Part shown: positions 53,048-61,499 of the stretch, one piece after another
Position numbering within the stretch: the first letter of the stretch is position 1
How the letters are laid out: the number at the start of each line of letters is the position of its first letter
Source: Roseivirga pacifica
Lineage (GTDB): Bacteria > Bacteroidota > Bacteroidia > Cytophagales > Cyclobacteriaceae
Direction of reading: 5' to 3'
DNA: 64,000 bases
NCBI RefSeq assembly: GCF_900111145.1
Contig: NZ_FOIR01000001.1
Coordinates: forward strand, 193,501-257,500
Notes under the pieces: model-generated
What the model saw: the letters and a program-made list of their open reading frames with translations, nothing else
The model's database searches: none
What the model was told of the DNA's origin: nothing
Program-made: the position numbers and the translations under genes

Positions 53048-54001
53048 CTATTTCAACCATAATGACAAATCACGTTCGAGCAGTTCTCCTAACTCTTGAA
53101 TGACTGGAGTAAAAATTGGCATTAGATACTCCTTAGCATCCTCCGGACATTTAACCGGAAACTTTTCAGATTGATGCACACCCAGCCTTCGGTTCCAGTA
53201 CCAGGAGTAAAATGAAGCAGGTATTGTTTTCTTCAAACCACTCTTAATTGAGGGAGGAATCAAATTTCTGATTGAATCAGTCCTATAGTCAATTTTCTGA
53301 GCCTTCGCAGCATTATATTTTAAAGAAGTATCTATTCTCACCTGAGTAGAAACTCCCAAAAACTCAAATGCATCGTTTAAGAGCAGGTCCATATGATCAA
53401 GGTCCTCAAACAAAAAACACCTTATTTGATCCTTCGGAAAGACCTCTAAATACCGATTGATATGCTTGCTGTAAAACCTAGTACGTATGAGTTTAGGTAG
53501 CTTTTGCAAGTCACAGTCGTTTAGGTCTTCAGCACGCAAAAGCTCTAAAAAAGTAGTGCCCTCTTTAAATTCACCATCACGTTGATTCATCAAAAACTCC
53601 GAGTAAGCTGCATCAAAAGGGTTTCTCAGAATGATCATGATCTTAGCCAATGGAGTAAAGTCGAAAATAGCTTGAGGAGTATCCGGACCAATGAGATAGT
53701 CTGGAGAAGCCTCTCCTATAATTTTTTCCTCTCGAACACCATCGAACATCGCAATATATTCCTCGCGCGTTGGAAATACTCTGGGCGCATTCTTAATATT
53801 TTCTCTGAAAGAGTGACTCATCAGATCATCTGAAAACATCAAAGGAGGCACACCATACGGAAACAGAAAATGAGACGGCTCCTTTTCAGGACACATGAAG
53901 ATATCTGGATGCTGCTTCAAATAATGATACAGAGAAGTAGTTCCTGCTTTACTCGCTCCCACCAAAAAGAAATTAGGATGCTTCATATTTATCTCTGTCA
54001 T
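53048..54001 (-). CDS. PAPS-dependent sulfotransferase
   Basis: A 317-residue cytosolic sulfotransferase. The 5'-phosphosulfate loop is FLVGASKAGTTSLYHYLKQH at the N-terminus, and the 3'-phosphate motif is MIILRNPFDAAYSEFL near 130 (Arg and Ser). Starts at 54001 or 53986 are both possible; the second begins immediately before the core. It most resembles heparan-sulfate-type N/O-sulfotransferases (Sulfotransfer_1/3). It lies 5 bp after wzt, so it belongs to the export operon, and probably sulfates the glycan before export. Confidence 0.88.
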   Translation of the reverse strand: MTEINMKHPNFFLVGASKAGTTSLYHYLKQHPDIFMCPEKEPSHFLFPYGVPPLMFSDDLMSHSFRENIKNAPRVFPTREEYIAMFDGVREEKIIGEASPDYLIGPDTPQAIFDFTPLAKIMIILRNPFDAAYSEFLMNQRDGEFKEGTTFLELLRAEDLNDCDLQKLPKLIRTRFYSKHINRYLEVFPKDQIRCFLFEDLDHMDLLLNDAFEFLGVSTQVRIDTSLKYNAAKAQKIDYRTDSIRNLIPPSIKSGLKKTIPASFYSWYWNRRLGVHQSEKFPVKCPEDAKEYLMPIFTPVIQELGELLERDLSLWLK

Positions 54002-54006
54002 AATAT

Positions 54007-54735
54007 TCAGAGCAGAAAATCCTTCACTTGTCCTTCTCCCATCATTCTTCCATTCTGGAAGTTTACTGCCCTATTACACAAATCTGTTAAAACGGATGTA
54101 TCGTGACTTACTATCATAATAGTGGTTCCCTCACTAGCCATTTCTTTCATTCTGGCGATAGACTTTTCCTTGAAAGATTTATCGCCTACCGATAATACTT
54201 CATCTACCAAGAGGATATCCGTTCTCAGAAATGAGGCTACAGCGAATGCAAGTCTGACATACATTCCGCTTGAGTACTTTTTGATCGGTACATTCAGGTA
54301 ATGCTCCACACCTGAAAAAGCTACTATTTCATCAAAGTGCTTATTGATTTCTGCCTTTTTCATTCCCAACAAAGTGCCGTTCAAGAATATGTTTTCCTTT
54401 CCTGTGAGTTCAAGGTGAAAGCCTACGCCCACTTCAAGCATACTGGAAATGGTGCCTCTGAGAACAAACCTACCTTCTGAAGGGTCGGTAACTTCACTAA
54501 GTAGTTTGAACAAGGTTGATTTGCCAGAACCATTATTCCCCATTATGGCTACCACATCTCCCTTTTCTATCCTTAAATCAATATTTCTAAGTGCCCAGGA
54601 GTCTTCCTTACCGTAGAAAGGAAAGGCTGATTTAATCCAACTATTGGATTTTTCTGCCGTTCCGTTCTTCACATCGGAACTGCTGATCCTATATTTTTTA
54701 CCCAGCCCAAATGTTTCGATAATTGGCTTCTCCAT
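54007..54735 (-). CDS. wzt: ABC transporter ATP-binding protein, Wzt type (short form)
   Basis: A 242-residue ATPase for polysaccharide export. Walker A is AIMGNNGSGKSTLFKLL, the signature is KKYSSGMYVRLAFAVASFL and Walker B is TDILLVDEVLSVGD. I chose the ATG at 54735 (MEKPIIETFGLGKKYRI); a TTG at 54744 within TTGA is the alternative. It lacks the ~180-residue C-terminal carbohydrate-binding domain of Wzt proteins that recognise a terminal modification. It overlaps or abuts wzm. Confidence 0.92.
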   Translation of the reverse strand: MEKPIIETFGLGKKYRISSSDVKNGTAEKSNSWIKSAFPFYGKEDSWALRNIDLRIEKGDVVAIMGNNGSGKSTLFKLLSEVTDPSEGRFVLRGTISSMLEVGVGFHLELTGKENIFLNGTLLGMKKAEINKHFDEIVAFSGVEHYLNVPIKKYSSGMYVRLAFAVASFLRTDILLVDEVLSVGDKSFKEKSIARMKEMASEGTTIMIVSHDTSVLTDLCNRAVNFQNGRMMGEGQVKDFLL

Positions 54736-54740
54736 CTTTC

Positions 54741-55562
54741 TCAAATTACATCAGCAAATTTGCGCTCACATTTCCCAAACAAATAGAGACCCGATAGCAA
54801 CAAAGCCAATAAGGACGCTCCGCTAATCAGAAGGCATTGAAAATCTGGGAGAAATTCCTTTCCCAGAAAGCAGAATCTTGCACTCTCAATAAGGCCAACC
54901 AAGGGGTTTAAGCAATAGAGTTTTTGCAAATTGGGAGGTACACTTTGCAGTGTAAATGCTACCGGACTTATAAAGAGCCCAGCCCGCAAAATGAACGGGA
55001 CCAAGGTCATTACATCGCGGTAAAAAACATTGACAGTACTTAACCATAAGTTGATACCGAAATTCAACAGGAAAGTGAAAATGTATACAACTGGGAGAAG
55101 TAACAAATTCAAGGTTATTGACACTTCATAATAAAGCATAAAACCGACTGTAACAGCCAGATTAATGATGAGGCCAAGCGTATTTCTTAAGGAGGCATTA
55201 AGAGGAAGAATAATTCTTGGGAAACTAATTCGGGTAATCAGACCTCTATCGTCAATCAAGCAAATACTACCCCGATTAATGGAATTAGAAAAGAACTCCC
55301 AAAAAGACAGAGCCGGCAAAGCAATGAGTATATAGGGCAACCCATAATCTGGAAAGCTCCCCAATCGACCAAACACAAACACAATGACCATTGCCATTGC
55401 CAAAGGTTTCAATACTGTCCAGAAAACGCCCAGAATAGTCTGCTTATAAGTAACGAGCATATCACGCCTGATCAAATGCAAGAGTATTCCTCTACTTTTC
55501 CAGAGAACGGGAGGTTTCATAAACCTGAACCCGGTATCAGTATGATTAATCCACTTTTCCAT
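54741..55562 (-). CDS. wzm: ABC transporter permease, Wzm type
   Basis: A 273-residue ABC-2 membrane protein with six hydrophobic segments. The N-terminal LLHLIRRDMLVTYKQTILGV and the following WTVLKPLAMAMVIVFVFGRL are typical of O-antigen/teichoic acid exporters, and the C-terminal LNPLVGLIESARFCFLGK is conserved. With the adjacent ATPase it should flip the lipid-linked glycan across the inner membrane. Confidence 0.93.
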   Translation of the reverse strand: MEKWINHTDTGFRFMKPPVLWKSRGILLHLIRRDMLVTYKQTILGVFWTVLKPLAMAMVIVFVFGRLGSFPDYGLPYILIALPALSFWEFFSNSINRGSICLIDDRGLITRISFPRIILPLNASLRNTLGLIINLAVTVGFMLYYEVSITLNLLLLPVVYIFTFLLNFGINLWLSTVNVFYRDVMTLVPFILRAGLFISPVAFTLQSVPPNLQKLYCLNPLVGLIESARFCFLGKEFLPDFQCLLISGASLLALLLSGLYLFGKCERKFADVI

Positions 55563-55570
55563 CCAGCATT

Positions 55571-56614
55571 TTACAGGTAGGGTTTCCCTCTCAGTTTCTT
55601 AGTCAGGTACCATACATGCTTAACCTGATAATAACTCCATCGACCAATAGTACCGGCTAATATTTTAGGTACGAGTCCAGCAATTCTAGCCTCATTTAAT
55701 TGATCAAGCAGCTCAATTGGTTCTGCAGCAGAAGTACTTTTTAAGTCATGGGTGTTCAAGCCCCAATCTGGTCCATTTGGATTCAGTACAGGTTTGTCAA
55801 AAGATTTTGACCAATCTGGATTTAATTTTCTATGACTATGCCTAAATAAATTCCCATTTGGCATGTGTTCGAGATGATAAAAATGATACCCAAATTTCTC
55901 TCCAATATTGACAATATGGTACTTTCTCATTAATCGGGTAGCCAAATCCACATCCATAAACCAGTAGTATATCAGCCTTTCATCATACCCCCCAATATCA
56001 TCCCACAAATCACGATGCATCATTAAGATTCCAACAGGGGACGCCCAATGGCAGAATTTTAATTCTTCACTCCCAATCCATCTCCCATATTTATGGATAA
56101 CTCTCTGCAGCTGCCAAAGGCTAGGCTTCTTCTTTACGAAAGAGTAAGGAACCTGCTTACGTGCCGCAAACATATAAGATTGCTCAGGCTCAAAACCAAA
56201 GTCCTTTTTCGCTTCAACTGCATCGAAAAAATTCTCTAGAAATTCGATCGTCACTAAAGTATCTTGGTCTATCCTGCCAATGTAAAGGCCCTCACTTCTT
56301 CTGGCAGCAATATTTAAGGCGTATACTTCACCAAAAGGACTATCCTTTTGAAGTTCACTCGCTAGCGCTTGCGGTACTTGAATAAACCTTGTTATGGATG
56401 CTGCTCTTTCTGTGAGTTGGATAACATCTGAAATCGGGATCTCACTGCCCCAATCGCAGACTACCACCTCTACTTCCGCTTCTCTTTCAAGACTGAATAT
56501 TTGTTCAGATACATAGTTGATACTTGTAGCCAATCGCCACATTGGATCGCCCATATAGTCGTCATTTCTGGAACAGATTATTAGCGAAAGAGTCTTGGAA
56601 CTTGTACTACTCAA
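55571..56614 (-). CDS. GT-A-fold glycosyltransferase (GT2/GT7-C-like)
   Basis: A 347-residue transferase. N-terminal LSLIICSRNDDYMGDPMWRL, a metal-binding Asp in GLYIGRIDQDTLVTIEFLEN and the C-terminal acceptor-binding SPVGILMMHRDLWDDIGGYD followed by YYWFMDVDLATRLM are the pattern of GT2/galactosyltransferase-like enzymes. The start appears to be TTG at 56614; the first internal ATG is at residue 21 and would remove motif I. It begins the minus-strand export operon (gap of 8 bp to wzm). The sugar is unknown. Confidence 0.8.
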   Translation of the reverse strand: MSSTSSKTLSLIICSRNDDYMGDPMWRLATSINYVSEQIFSLEREAEVEVVVCDWGSEIPISDVIQLTERAASITRFIQVPQALASELQKDSPFGEVYALNIAARRSEGLYIGRIDQDTLVTIEFLENFFDAVEAKKDFGFEPEQSYMFAARKQVPYSFVKKKPSLWQLQRVIHKYGRWIGSEELKFCHWASPVGILMMHRDLWDDIGGYDERLIYYWFMDVDLATRLMRKYHIVNIGEKFGYHFYHLEHMPNGNLFRHSHRKLNPDWSKSFDKPVLNPNGPDWGLNTHDLKSTSAAEPIELLDQLNEARIAGLVPKILAGTIGRWSYYQVKHVWYLTKKLRGKPYL

Positions 56615-56789
56615 TTGGATTTGTAAATATTAAAATTGATGCAAATTACCCGAAAAAATTAGGCTCAAGAAAAATTTAATAACGTAAAACAGGGCATCGA
56701 TAACAAAAAAAATAAAAGTCACTTTACCTAACTGTTCATTTGCTAAAATTGTCAATCCAAAGAGACTACTAAGAATTAAACCCCAATAA

Positions 56790-57818
56790 ATGAAGCCGTG
56801 TATTATTTACCTTGCTCAAAACACCAAAAAAGACCAACAATACGGGCGAGACTCCAGATCAATGCTTGTAAAAAGCCTGAACCTTCTTTATAAGAATTAC
56901 AACAACCAATTTGGTCATGATATAATCATCTTTCATGAAGGCGACTTTGATCTGAAAAGCCAGGAAGAGGTTATAAGTGGTCGAAAAGAGATAACTTTCG
57001 AAACTATACAGTTCAGTCTTCCCGATTTTTTGAATCCCTCTGAAATCCCAGATAAATGGGATGGCCTCTTTGGTATGGGGTATCGTCATATGATGAGGTT
57101 TTATTCTCTTACAATATTTAATGTTCTAAAAAACAAGGGTTATGATTGGTTCATGCGAATGGATGATGATTCATTTATACACTCCAAGATTGAATATAAC
57201 ATCTTCGATTTTATGGCAAAAAATGAATATAAATATGGTTACAGAGCTCTTATCAAGGAGCCTGAAAAAACATCTCACGGCTTTTCCGAAATGGTATTGG
57301 CATATATTAAAGCCGAAGGAATTAAACCCTATACCTTTTTAGAAAACTTTGATTCATCTATCCAACTCAACAAAGATGCTTTCTCTTTCAAAGGAAAAAT
57401 AAAAAGGAAGATACTCTCAGTTATTGATTCAATATCTACCAAACTTAACCATGACTTGAACAATTGGCCCGAGCCTAATGAGTGGAATCGTTGGACCTTT
57501 TACACAAACTTCTTAGTTACGCATGTTGACTTTTGGCTTAGGCCTGATGTTCAATCTTTTCTACATTATTTTGATAGAGTAGCTGGGGGCTACAAATACC
57601 GATGGGGAGATCATATACTTCAAACAGCTACAACACAAATTTTTCTGCCAGAAAACAAAGTTCACAAGTTCAACGATTGGACATACGAACACGCAACCAT
57701 AAAAAATGGAAAACTGGACTGGGGAGGGATATATGCTGGGGTAGGTGATGAAGAAAACCCAGCTGTCCTTGAATTCAAAAAGAAATACGGTAAAGTCAAA
57801 ATAAAGAATAGCTACTAG
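56790..57818 (+). CDS. GT15-like (Kre2/Mnt1-type) mannosyltransferase
   Basis: A 342-residue protein. The ordered motifs match the fungal alpha-1,2-mannosyltransferase family GT15: GYRHMMRFYSLTIF, the metal-binding DWFMRMDDDSFIHSKIEYN, FDFMAKNEYKYGYRAL, the acceptor/catalytic region FYTNFLVTHVDFW, AGGYKYRWGDHILQTATTQI and VHKFNDWTYEHA. Unlike fungal members it has no N-terminal membrane anchor, so it would be cytosolic. The expected donor is GDP-mannose, which manC supplies. This family is mainly eukaryotic, so this gene may have an unusual origin. Confidence 0.75.
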   Translation: MKPCIIYLAQNTKKDQQYGRDSRSMLVKSLNLLYKNYNNQFGHDIIIFHEGDFDLKSQEEVISGRKEITFETIQFSLPDFLNPSEIPDKWDGLFGMGYRHMMRFYSLTIFNVLKNKGYDWFMRMDDDSFIHSKIEYNIFDFMAKNEYKYGYRALIKEPEKTSHGFSEMVLAYIKAEGIKPYTFLENFDSSIQLNKDAFSFKGKIKRKILSVIDSISTKLNHDLNNWPEPNEWNRWTFYTNFLVTHVDFWLRPDVQSFLHYFDRVAGGYKYRWGDHILQTATTQIFLPENKVHKFNDWTYEHATIKNGKLDWGGIYAGVGDEENPAVLEFKKKYGKVKIKNSY

Positions 57819-57956
57819 TGTGAAAAATCTTCTCGCGCATACTCCACCAATAAAAAGCCTAATAACAAGTTAACCTTAGAGGCTAAATCAGTAAATTCAT
57901 TTTCGTTTGAACTGTATCTTTATCTGAATAGTTGACACAACAAAAACCCACGATAA

Positions 57957-58904
57957 ATGAATTACTTGAAATTTAGAAACGGAGATAAACTTGCAGCTAT
58001 TGGCCTTGGTACTTGGAAATCGGAACCAGGAGAGGTTTACAAAGCTGTGCGAGAAGCAATAAAAGCAGGGTACACCCACATTGACTGCGCATGGATTTAT
58101 CAAAACGAGGACGAAATTGGTAAGGCATTTACCGATGCCTTTGCTGATGGCGACATAAAAAGAGAAGAGCTATTCGTAACCTCTAAACTATGGAATGCTT
58201 TTCACGCTCCAGAAGATGTTGAAAAGGCCGTAAAAGAAAGCCTCAAAGCTCTTCAGCTAGACTATTTGGATCTCTACCTTATTCACTGGCCTATTGCCCA
58301 CAAACCGGGCGTAGTTCAACCAAAAACTGCTGAGGATTTTGCCACCTTGGAAGAATACCCAATTGCAGATACATGGAAAGCCATGGAAGCTTTGGTAGAA
58401 AAGGGACTAGTGAAACACATTGGTGTTTCCAATTTTAACGTGCCGAAGCTTAAAAAGCTAATGGAAACTGCCAACATCGTTCCTGAAATGAACCAAGTGG
58501 AATCGCACCCACTTTTGGCACAAAACGAGCTGGTTGAGTTCTGCACAGAAAACGGCATTTTATATACCGCATATTCTCCACTAGGCTCACGCGATCGCCA
58601 AGGCAGAGGTGATGACGAACCAGATATGTTCGAAAATGAAGTGATTAAAACAATTGCAGACAACCACGGTGTTCATCCAGCACAAATTCTCATAAAATGG
58701 GCTGAAGCAAGAGGTACTGCAGTAATTCCAAAGTCAGTAACCCCAGCCCGTATTAAACAAAATTTGGCTTCTGCCGAGATACCTTTGAGTGGTGAAGAGC
58801 TTGAAAAGCTAAATGGACTCGACAAAGGCTATAGATTCTTAGACGGAAAATTTTGGGAAAGAGAAGGAGGCTACTACACAGCCGAAAAACTCTGGAACGA
58901 ATAA
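57957..58904 (+). CDS. Aldo/keto reductase
   Basis: A 315-residue NADPH-dependent reductase of the AKR family. The tetrad residues are visible: Asp and Tyr in HIDCAWIYQNEDEIGKAF (Asp48/Tyr53 positions), Lys in LFVTSKLWNAFH and His in YLIHWPIAHKPG. The C-terminal cofactor-binding AVIPKSVTPARIKQNLASAE is standard. The substrate cannot be deduced; aldoses and small aldehydes are typical. It is followed by a strong terminator. Confidence 0.93.
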   Translation: MNYLKFRNGDKLAAIGLGTWKSEPGEVYKAVREAIKAGYTHIDCAWIYQNEDEIGKAFTDAFADGDIKREELFVTSKLWNAFHAPEDVEKAVKESLKALQLDYLDLYLIHWPIAHKPGVVQPKTAEDFATLEEYPIADTWKAMEALVEKGLVKHIGVSNFNVPKLKKLMETANIVPEMNQVESHPLLAQNELVEFCTENGILYTAYSPLGSRDRQGRGDDEPDMFENEVIKTIADNHGVHPAQILIKWAEARGTAVIPKSVTPARIKQNLASAEIPLSGEELEKLNGLDKGYRFLDGKFWEREGGYYTAEKLWNE

Positions 58905-58926
58905 TTCCACTCCATTAACATGGCAT

Positions 58927-58966
58927 AGGGTTTGGCTTCTATACTGTAGAAACCAAACCCTTTTTT
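58927..58966 (+). terminator. Rho-independent terminator after the aldo/keto reductase gene
   Basis: The stem AGGGTTTGG / CCAAACCCT has an inner stem TTCTA/TAGAA and is followed by TTTTTT. It ends just 4 bp before the ATG of the next gene. Confidence 0.85.
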
Positions 58967-58970
58967 CGTC

Positions 58971-59816
58971 ATGAAAACATTAAAATTAAAACTTGCAAGT
59001 ACCCTTTTAGGGGTTCTAGTAGTATTTACGGCTTGTTCTGACGATGACGGCAGCCAAAACCCATCATCTCCGGAACTTCCGCCAGAGGCATCAATGTCTG
59101 CCAATTTGGGGAATTTCCCTTCAAATGGAGAATCGAGCGGAAACGGCAGTGCTGCTAATCTGGAGCAAAACGAACATTCCAACTTTGCCTTTGCCGCAAC
59201 CAATGTGGTTTTCTGGCAAACCATTTTAAATGTACAATTAGCCATTCCGGTTGCAGCCTTCCACGAGGCTTTCAATCATTCATTTGAATACTTGCCTGAG
59301 CAGGCCAAGTGGAGATCGGAGTATACTGTTCAAGTAAACAATCAAAGCATTACGGCAACACTTTATGCCGAATACAACAATGCAGACCAAATAGAATGGG
59401 AGATGTACCTAACAGCCCCTGGTCAATTTGAAGATTACTTATGGTTTAGAGGCGAATCTCAAACCGATGGCAGCGGTGGTACTTGGTACCTTTCTAAAGG
59501 CCCGGCACAGTCGGGTGAAGTACTGAGCATTACCTGGGACAGACAAGGTGAAAATGTAGTAAATGCTATTTACACCTTGGTAGACGAGCAGTCTGAAAGA
59601 AATGGCAGCTATATTGAATATGGTGTAACCACCGAGTCGGGCTATACACACTTTTACGATATCTCTATTGTAAGCGAAACCGAGGCCGACTACGATGTAC
59701 TCATATATTATAATGAAGACACACAGGAAGGTACCGTTCGTTCCGAGGCGCATTTCGAAACAAGCACCTTTATATGCTGGGACTCAGATTTTCAGAATAC
59801 CGCTTGCGAACAGTAA
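58971..59816 (+). CDS. Lipoprotein of unknown function
   Basis: A 281-residue protein. The N-terminus MKTLKLKLASTLLGVLVVFT with lipobox FTAC shows an outer-membrane lipoprotein, followed by an acidic linker (SDDDGSQNPSSPELPPEA). The mature part is beta-rich (WRSEYTVQVNNQSITATLYA; IEWEMYLTAPGQFEDYLWF) and may form a lipocalin/barrel-like sandwich, but I do not recognise the family. The C-terminus has two Cys (TFICWDSDFQNTACEQ) that could form a disulfide. The start codon directly follows the U-tract of the upstream terminator. Confidence 0.8.
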   Translation: MKTLKLKLASTLLGVLVVFTACSDDDGSQNPSSPELPPEASMSANLGNFPSNGESSGNGSAANLEQNEHSNFAFAATNVVFWQTILNVQLAIPVAAFHEAFNHSFEYLPEQAKWRSEYTVQVNNQSITATLYAEYNNADQIEWEMYLTAPGQFEDYLWFRGESQTDGSGGTWYLSKGPAQSGEVLSITWDRQGENVVNAIYTLVDEQSERNGSYIEYGVTTESGYTHFYDISIVSETEADYDVLIYYNEDTQEGTVRSEAHFETSTFICWDSDFQNTACEQ

Positions 59817-59870
59817 TTAAAAACGAATAACTCTGCCTGATAGATAATTTTGACAGAACCGATATAAAAG

Positions 59871-59901
59871 AAAAAACCCTGATCGATGATCAGGGTTTTT
59901 T
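59871..59901. terminator. Bidirectional terminator between the lipoprotein gene and cspA
   Basis: A perfect 14-bp stem (AAAAAACCCTGATC / GATCAGGGTTTTTT) with a 3-nt loop lies between two convergent genes. The A/T ends act as U-tracts in both directions. Confidence 0.9.
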
Positions 59902-59925
59902 TAATCAAAAATCTATAATTCGTTA

Positions 59926-60117
59926 TTATATTTTTCTGACATCCGTTGCATTAGGGCCTTTTTTGCCCTCAGTGATCACATAAGAAACTGAATCTCCTTT
60001 AGTGATTTCGTCTACTGTACCGGAAATGTGTACGAATACTTCACTTCCATTTTCATCGTCAACGATGAATCCGAAACCTTTCTCATCATTGAAGAATTTT
60101 ACGGTACCTGTTTTCAT
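59926..60117 (-). CDS. cspA: Cold-shock protein (CspA family)
   Basis: A 63-residue single cold-shock domain. RNP1 is NDEKGFGFIVDD and RNP2 is SEVFVHIS, both at the usual positions. It binds single-stranded RNA/DNA and acts as an RNA chaperone. It is divergent from the SixA-like gene, and its promoter (60158-60187) is the best match to the Bacteroidota consensus in this window. Confidence 0.96.
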   Translation of the reverse strand: MKTGTVKFFNDEKGFGFIVDDENGSEVFVHISGTVDEITKGDSVSYVITEGKKGPNATDVRKI

Positions 60118-60157
60118 TGTAATTTGTATTAAATATTAAGTATTAAATGTAATGCAT

Positions 60158-60187
60158 CAAAGGTATCGATTAGTTTGAGACTTCCAA
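60158..60187 (-). promoter_or_regulatory. Bacteroidota-type promoter of cspA
   Basis: On the minus strand a TTG (60187-60185) is followed after 19 bp by TACCTTTG (60165-60158), matching both the -33 and -7 elements with expected spacing. The leader to the ATG is about 35-40 nt. Confidence 0.6.
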
Positions 60188-60197
60188 TCAAGATAAC

Positions 60198-60695
60198 ATG
60201 AAAAGACTATTAATTATTCGTCATGCCAAGTCCAGCTGGGACCAGCCGCATCTCTCTGATTTTGAGAGACCTTTGAATAATCGCGGCAAAAGAGACCTAC
60301 CCGACATGGCAACAAGACTGGCCGACTTAGATCTTAAAGTTGATGCCTTTATTTCCTCACCAGCCAACCGAGCACTAACCACCGCCATTGGGCACGCAAA
60401 AGCTTTGGGGTATAAAGAAGAGCAAGTCATTCAAAAGCAAGAACTCTACCACGCTTCAGCCAGCACTATTCGCAAAATAGTTGCCGATGTAGAGGATAGG
60501 CACGACACTGTAGCCATCTTTGGCCATAACCCCGGCCTAACCGATGCCATAAACGACCTTTCTAACTTCTACCTAGATAACTTGCCTACTTGTGCCATAT
60601 GCGGCATTGAATTCGAAATTGACCAGTGGAACGAAGTACTTCACCGCACTGGGAGAAAATTTCTCTACGATTTCCCAAAGTCTAGGAAGTTCTGA
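60198..60695 (+). CDS. sixA: SixA-like histidine phosphatase
   Basis: A 165-residue histidine phosphatase superfamily protein. The catalytic RHAKSSWDQP (RHG-type motif) is at the N-terminus, the second active-site region SSPANRALTTA near residue 55, and the C-terminal FGHNPGLTDAINDLS contains the second His. SixA dephosphorylates phosphohistidine of signalling proteins; the family name rests on this motif layout and size. Confidence 0.88.
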   Translation: MKRLLIIRHAKSSWDQPHLSDFERPLNNRGKRDLPDMATRLADLDLKVDAFISSPANRALTTAIGHAKALGYKEEQVIQKQELYHASASTIRKIVADVEDRHDTVAIFGHNPGLTDAINDLSNFYLDNLPTCAICGIEFEIDQWNEVLHRTGRKFLYDFPKSRKF

Positions 60696-60717
60696 AGGCT
60701 TCTGGATTAAATTCCAC

Positions 60718-60733
60718 TTGGTGACAACACCAA
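60718..60733. repeat. Palindromic intergenic element, copy 1
   Basis: A hairpin (TTGGTG / CACCAA, 4-nt loop) whose core GTGACAACACCAACTGAGGG resembles copy 2 at 61514-61533. Imperfect flanking arms extend the stem to about 15-18 bp. It may serve as a terminator for sixA. Confidence 0.5.
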
Positions 60734-60822
60734 CTGAGGGAAATTCCAAAGGTTAGAACCTACAAAAAAGAAGGGCTTTTTAGGCGAAATGGGCTTTCAA
60801 TAAAAATGACTAAATTAAGTCA

Positions 60823-61032
60823 ATGAATAAGTACAAACACCAACTATTATATTCAGCAGTTTTTCCTTTGGCAATGTGCGTTTACGTATCCTCAAAGCTA
60901 TTGAACGAGTTTAAAACTTTGGGAACTTGGAAAATTGCGGCACTTGTTGCAGGTGGCACCATATTTCTTCTAATGGCCATTGCACCAATTGTTACTCATT
61001 TTTATATCAACAAAAGGAACACTCAGAAATAG
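60823..61032 (+). CDS. Small two-helix membrane protein
   Basis: A 69-residue protein with two hydrophobic segments (LLYSAVFPLAMCVYVSS and IAALVAGGTIFLLMAIAPIV). I do not recognise a family. The ATG and length are supported by the next gene beginning 5 bp after its stop, which suggests a short operon. Confidence 0.55.
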   Translation: MNKYKHQLLYSAVFPLAMCVYVSSKLLNEFKTLGTWKIAALVAGGTIFLLMAIAPIVTHFYINKRNTQK

Positions 61033-61037
61033 TCCGA

Positions 61038-61499
61038 ATGGGACAGTATCTTCACTACATAGGTTATGTTGCAGTTTTTATAGCCGGCCTTGCTATTTCA
61101 TGGTTCATTGTTGGAAAATGGATTGATAAAAAGGGCAAAGTTCGGCTTATTTGGGCGCTTGCAATAACTCCAATACTATCTCTCTGCTTATACCTAATTA
61201 TGGGGATAATTATAATTTTCGCAGTTTCATACTACCCCAAGAAAAAATTCAATCAAACCGGCTGGAAAGAAAATATAGAGGAGCGATACATTTACGCCTC
61301 TGACATTGTGAATAGTAAACTTCTATTAGGTAAAACTAAAGAGGAAGTTATTACAATTTTGGGTAATGAATACTCGACTTGGAACAAGAACTATGCTTCT
61401 TATGAAATCGGACATATCCCAGGCATGTTTAATATTGATCCGTCATTCTTGCACATTGAATTAAATGCAGGAATCGTGACAAATGTATCTGTTCATTAA
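61038..61499 (+). CDS. Small membrane-anchored protein with SmpA/OmlA-like motif
   Basis: A 153-residue protein from the ATG at 61038 (MGQYLHYIGYVAVFIAG); a longer open frame from 60927 overlaps the previous gene and is a shadow. Two N-terminal membrane segments are followed by a soluble domain with KLLLGKTKEEVITILGNEYS, the pattern of the small SmpA/OmlA/BamE-like fold. The function is unknown. A hairpin follows the stop. Confidence 0.6.
   Translation: MGQYLHYIGYVAVFIAGLAISWFIVGKWIDKKGKVRLIWALAITPILSLCLYLIMGIIIIFAVSYYPKKKFNQTGWKENIEERYIYASDIVNSKLLLGKTKEEVITILGNEYSTWNKNYASYEIGHIPGMFNIDPSFLHIELNAGIVTNVSVH

Noticed and set aside
60927-61037. Longer start for the 153-residue membrane protein
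   Set aside because: It would overlap the 69-residue gene out of frame and adds a Cys/His-rich segment that is a shadow of that gene.
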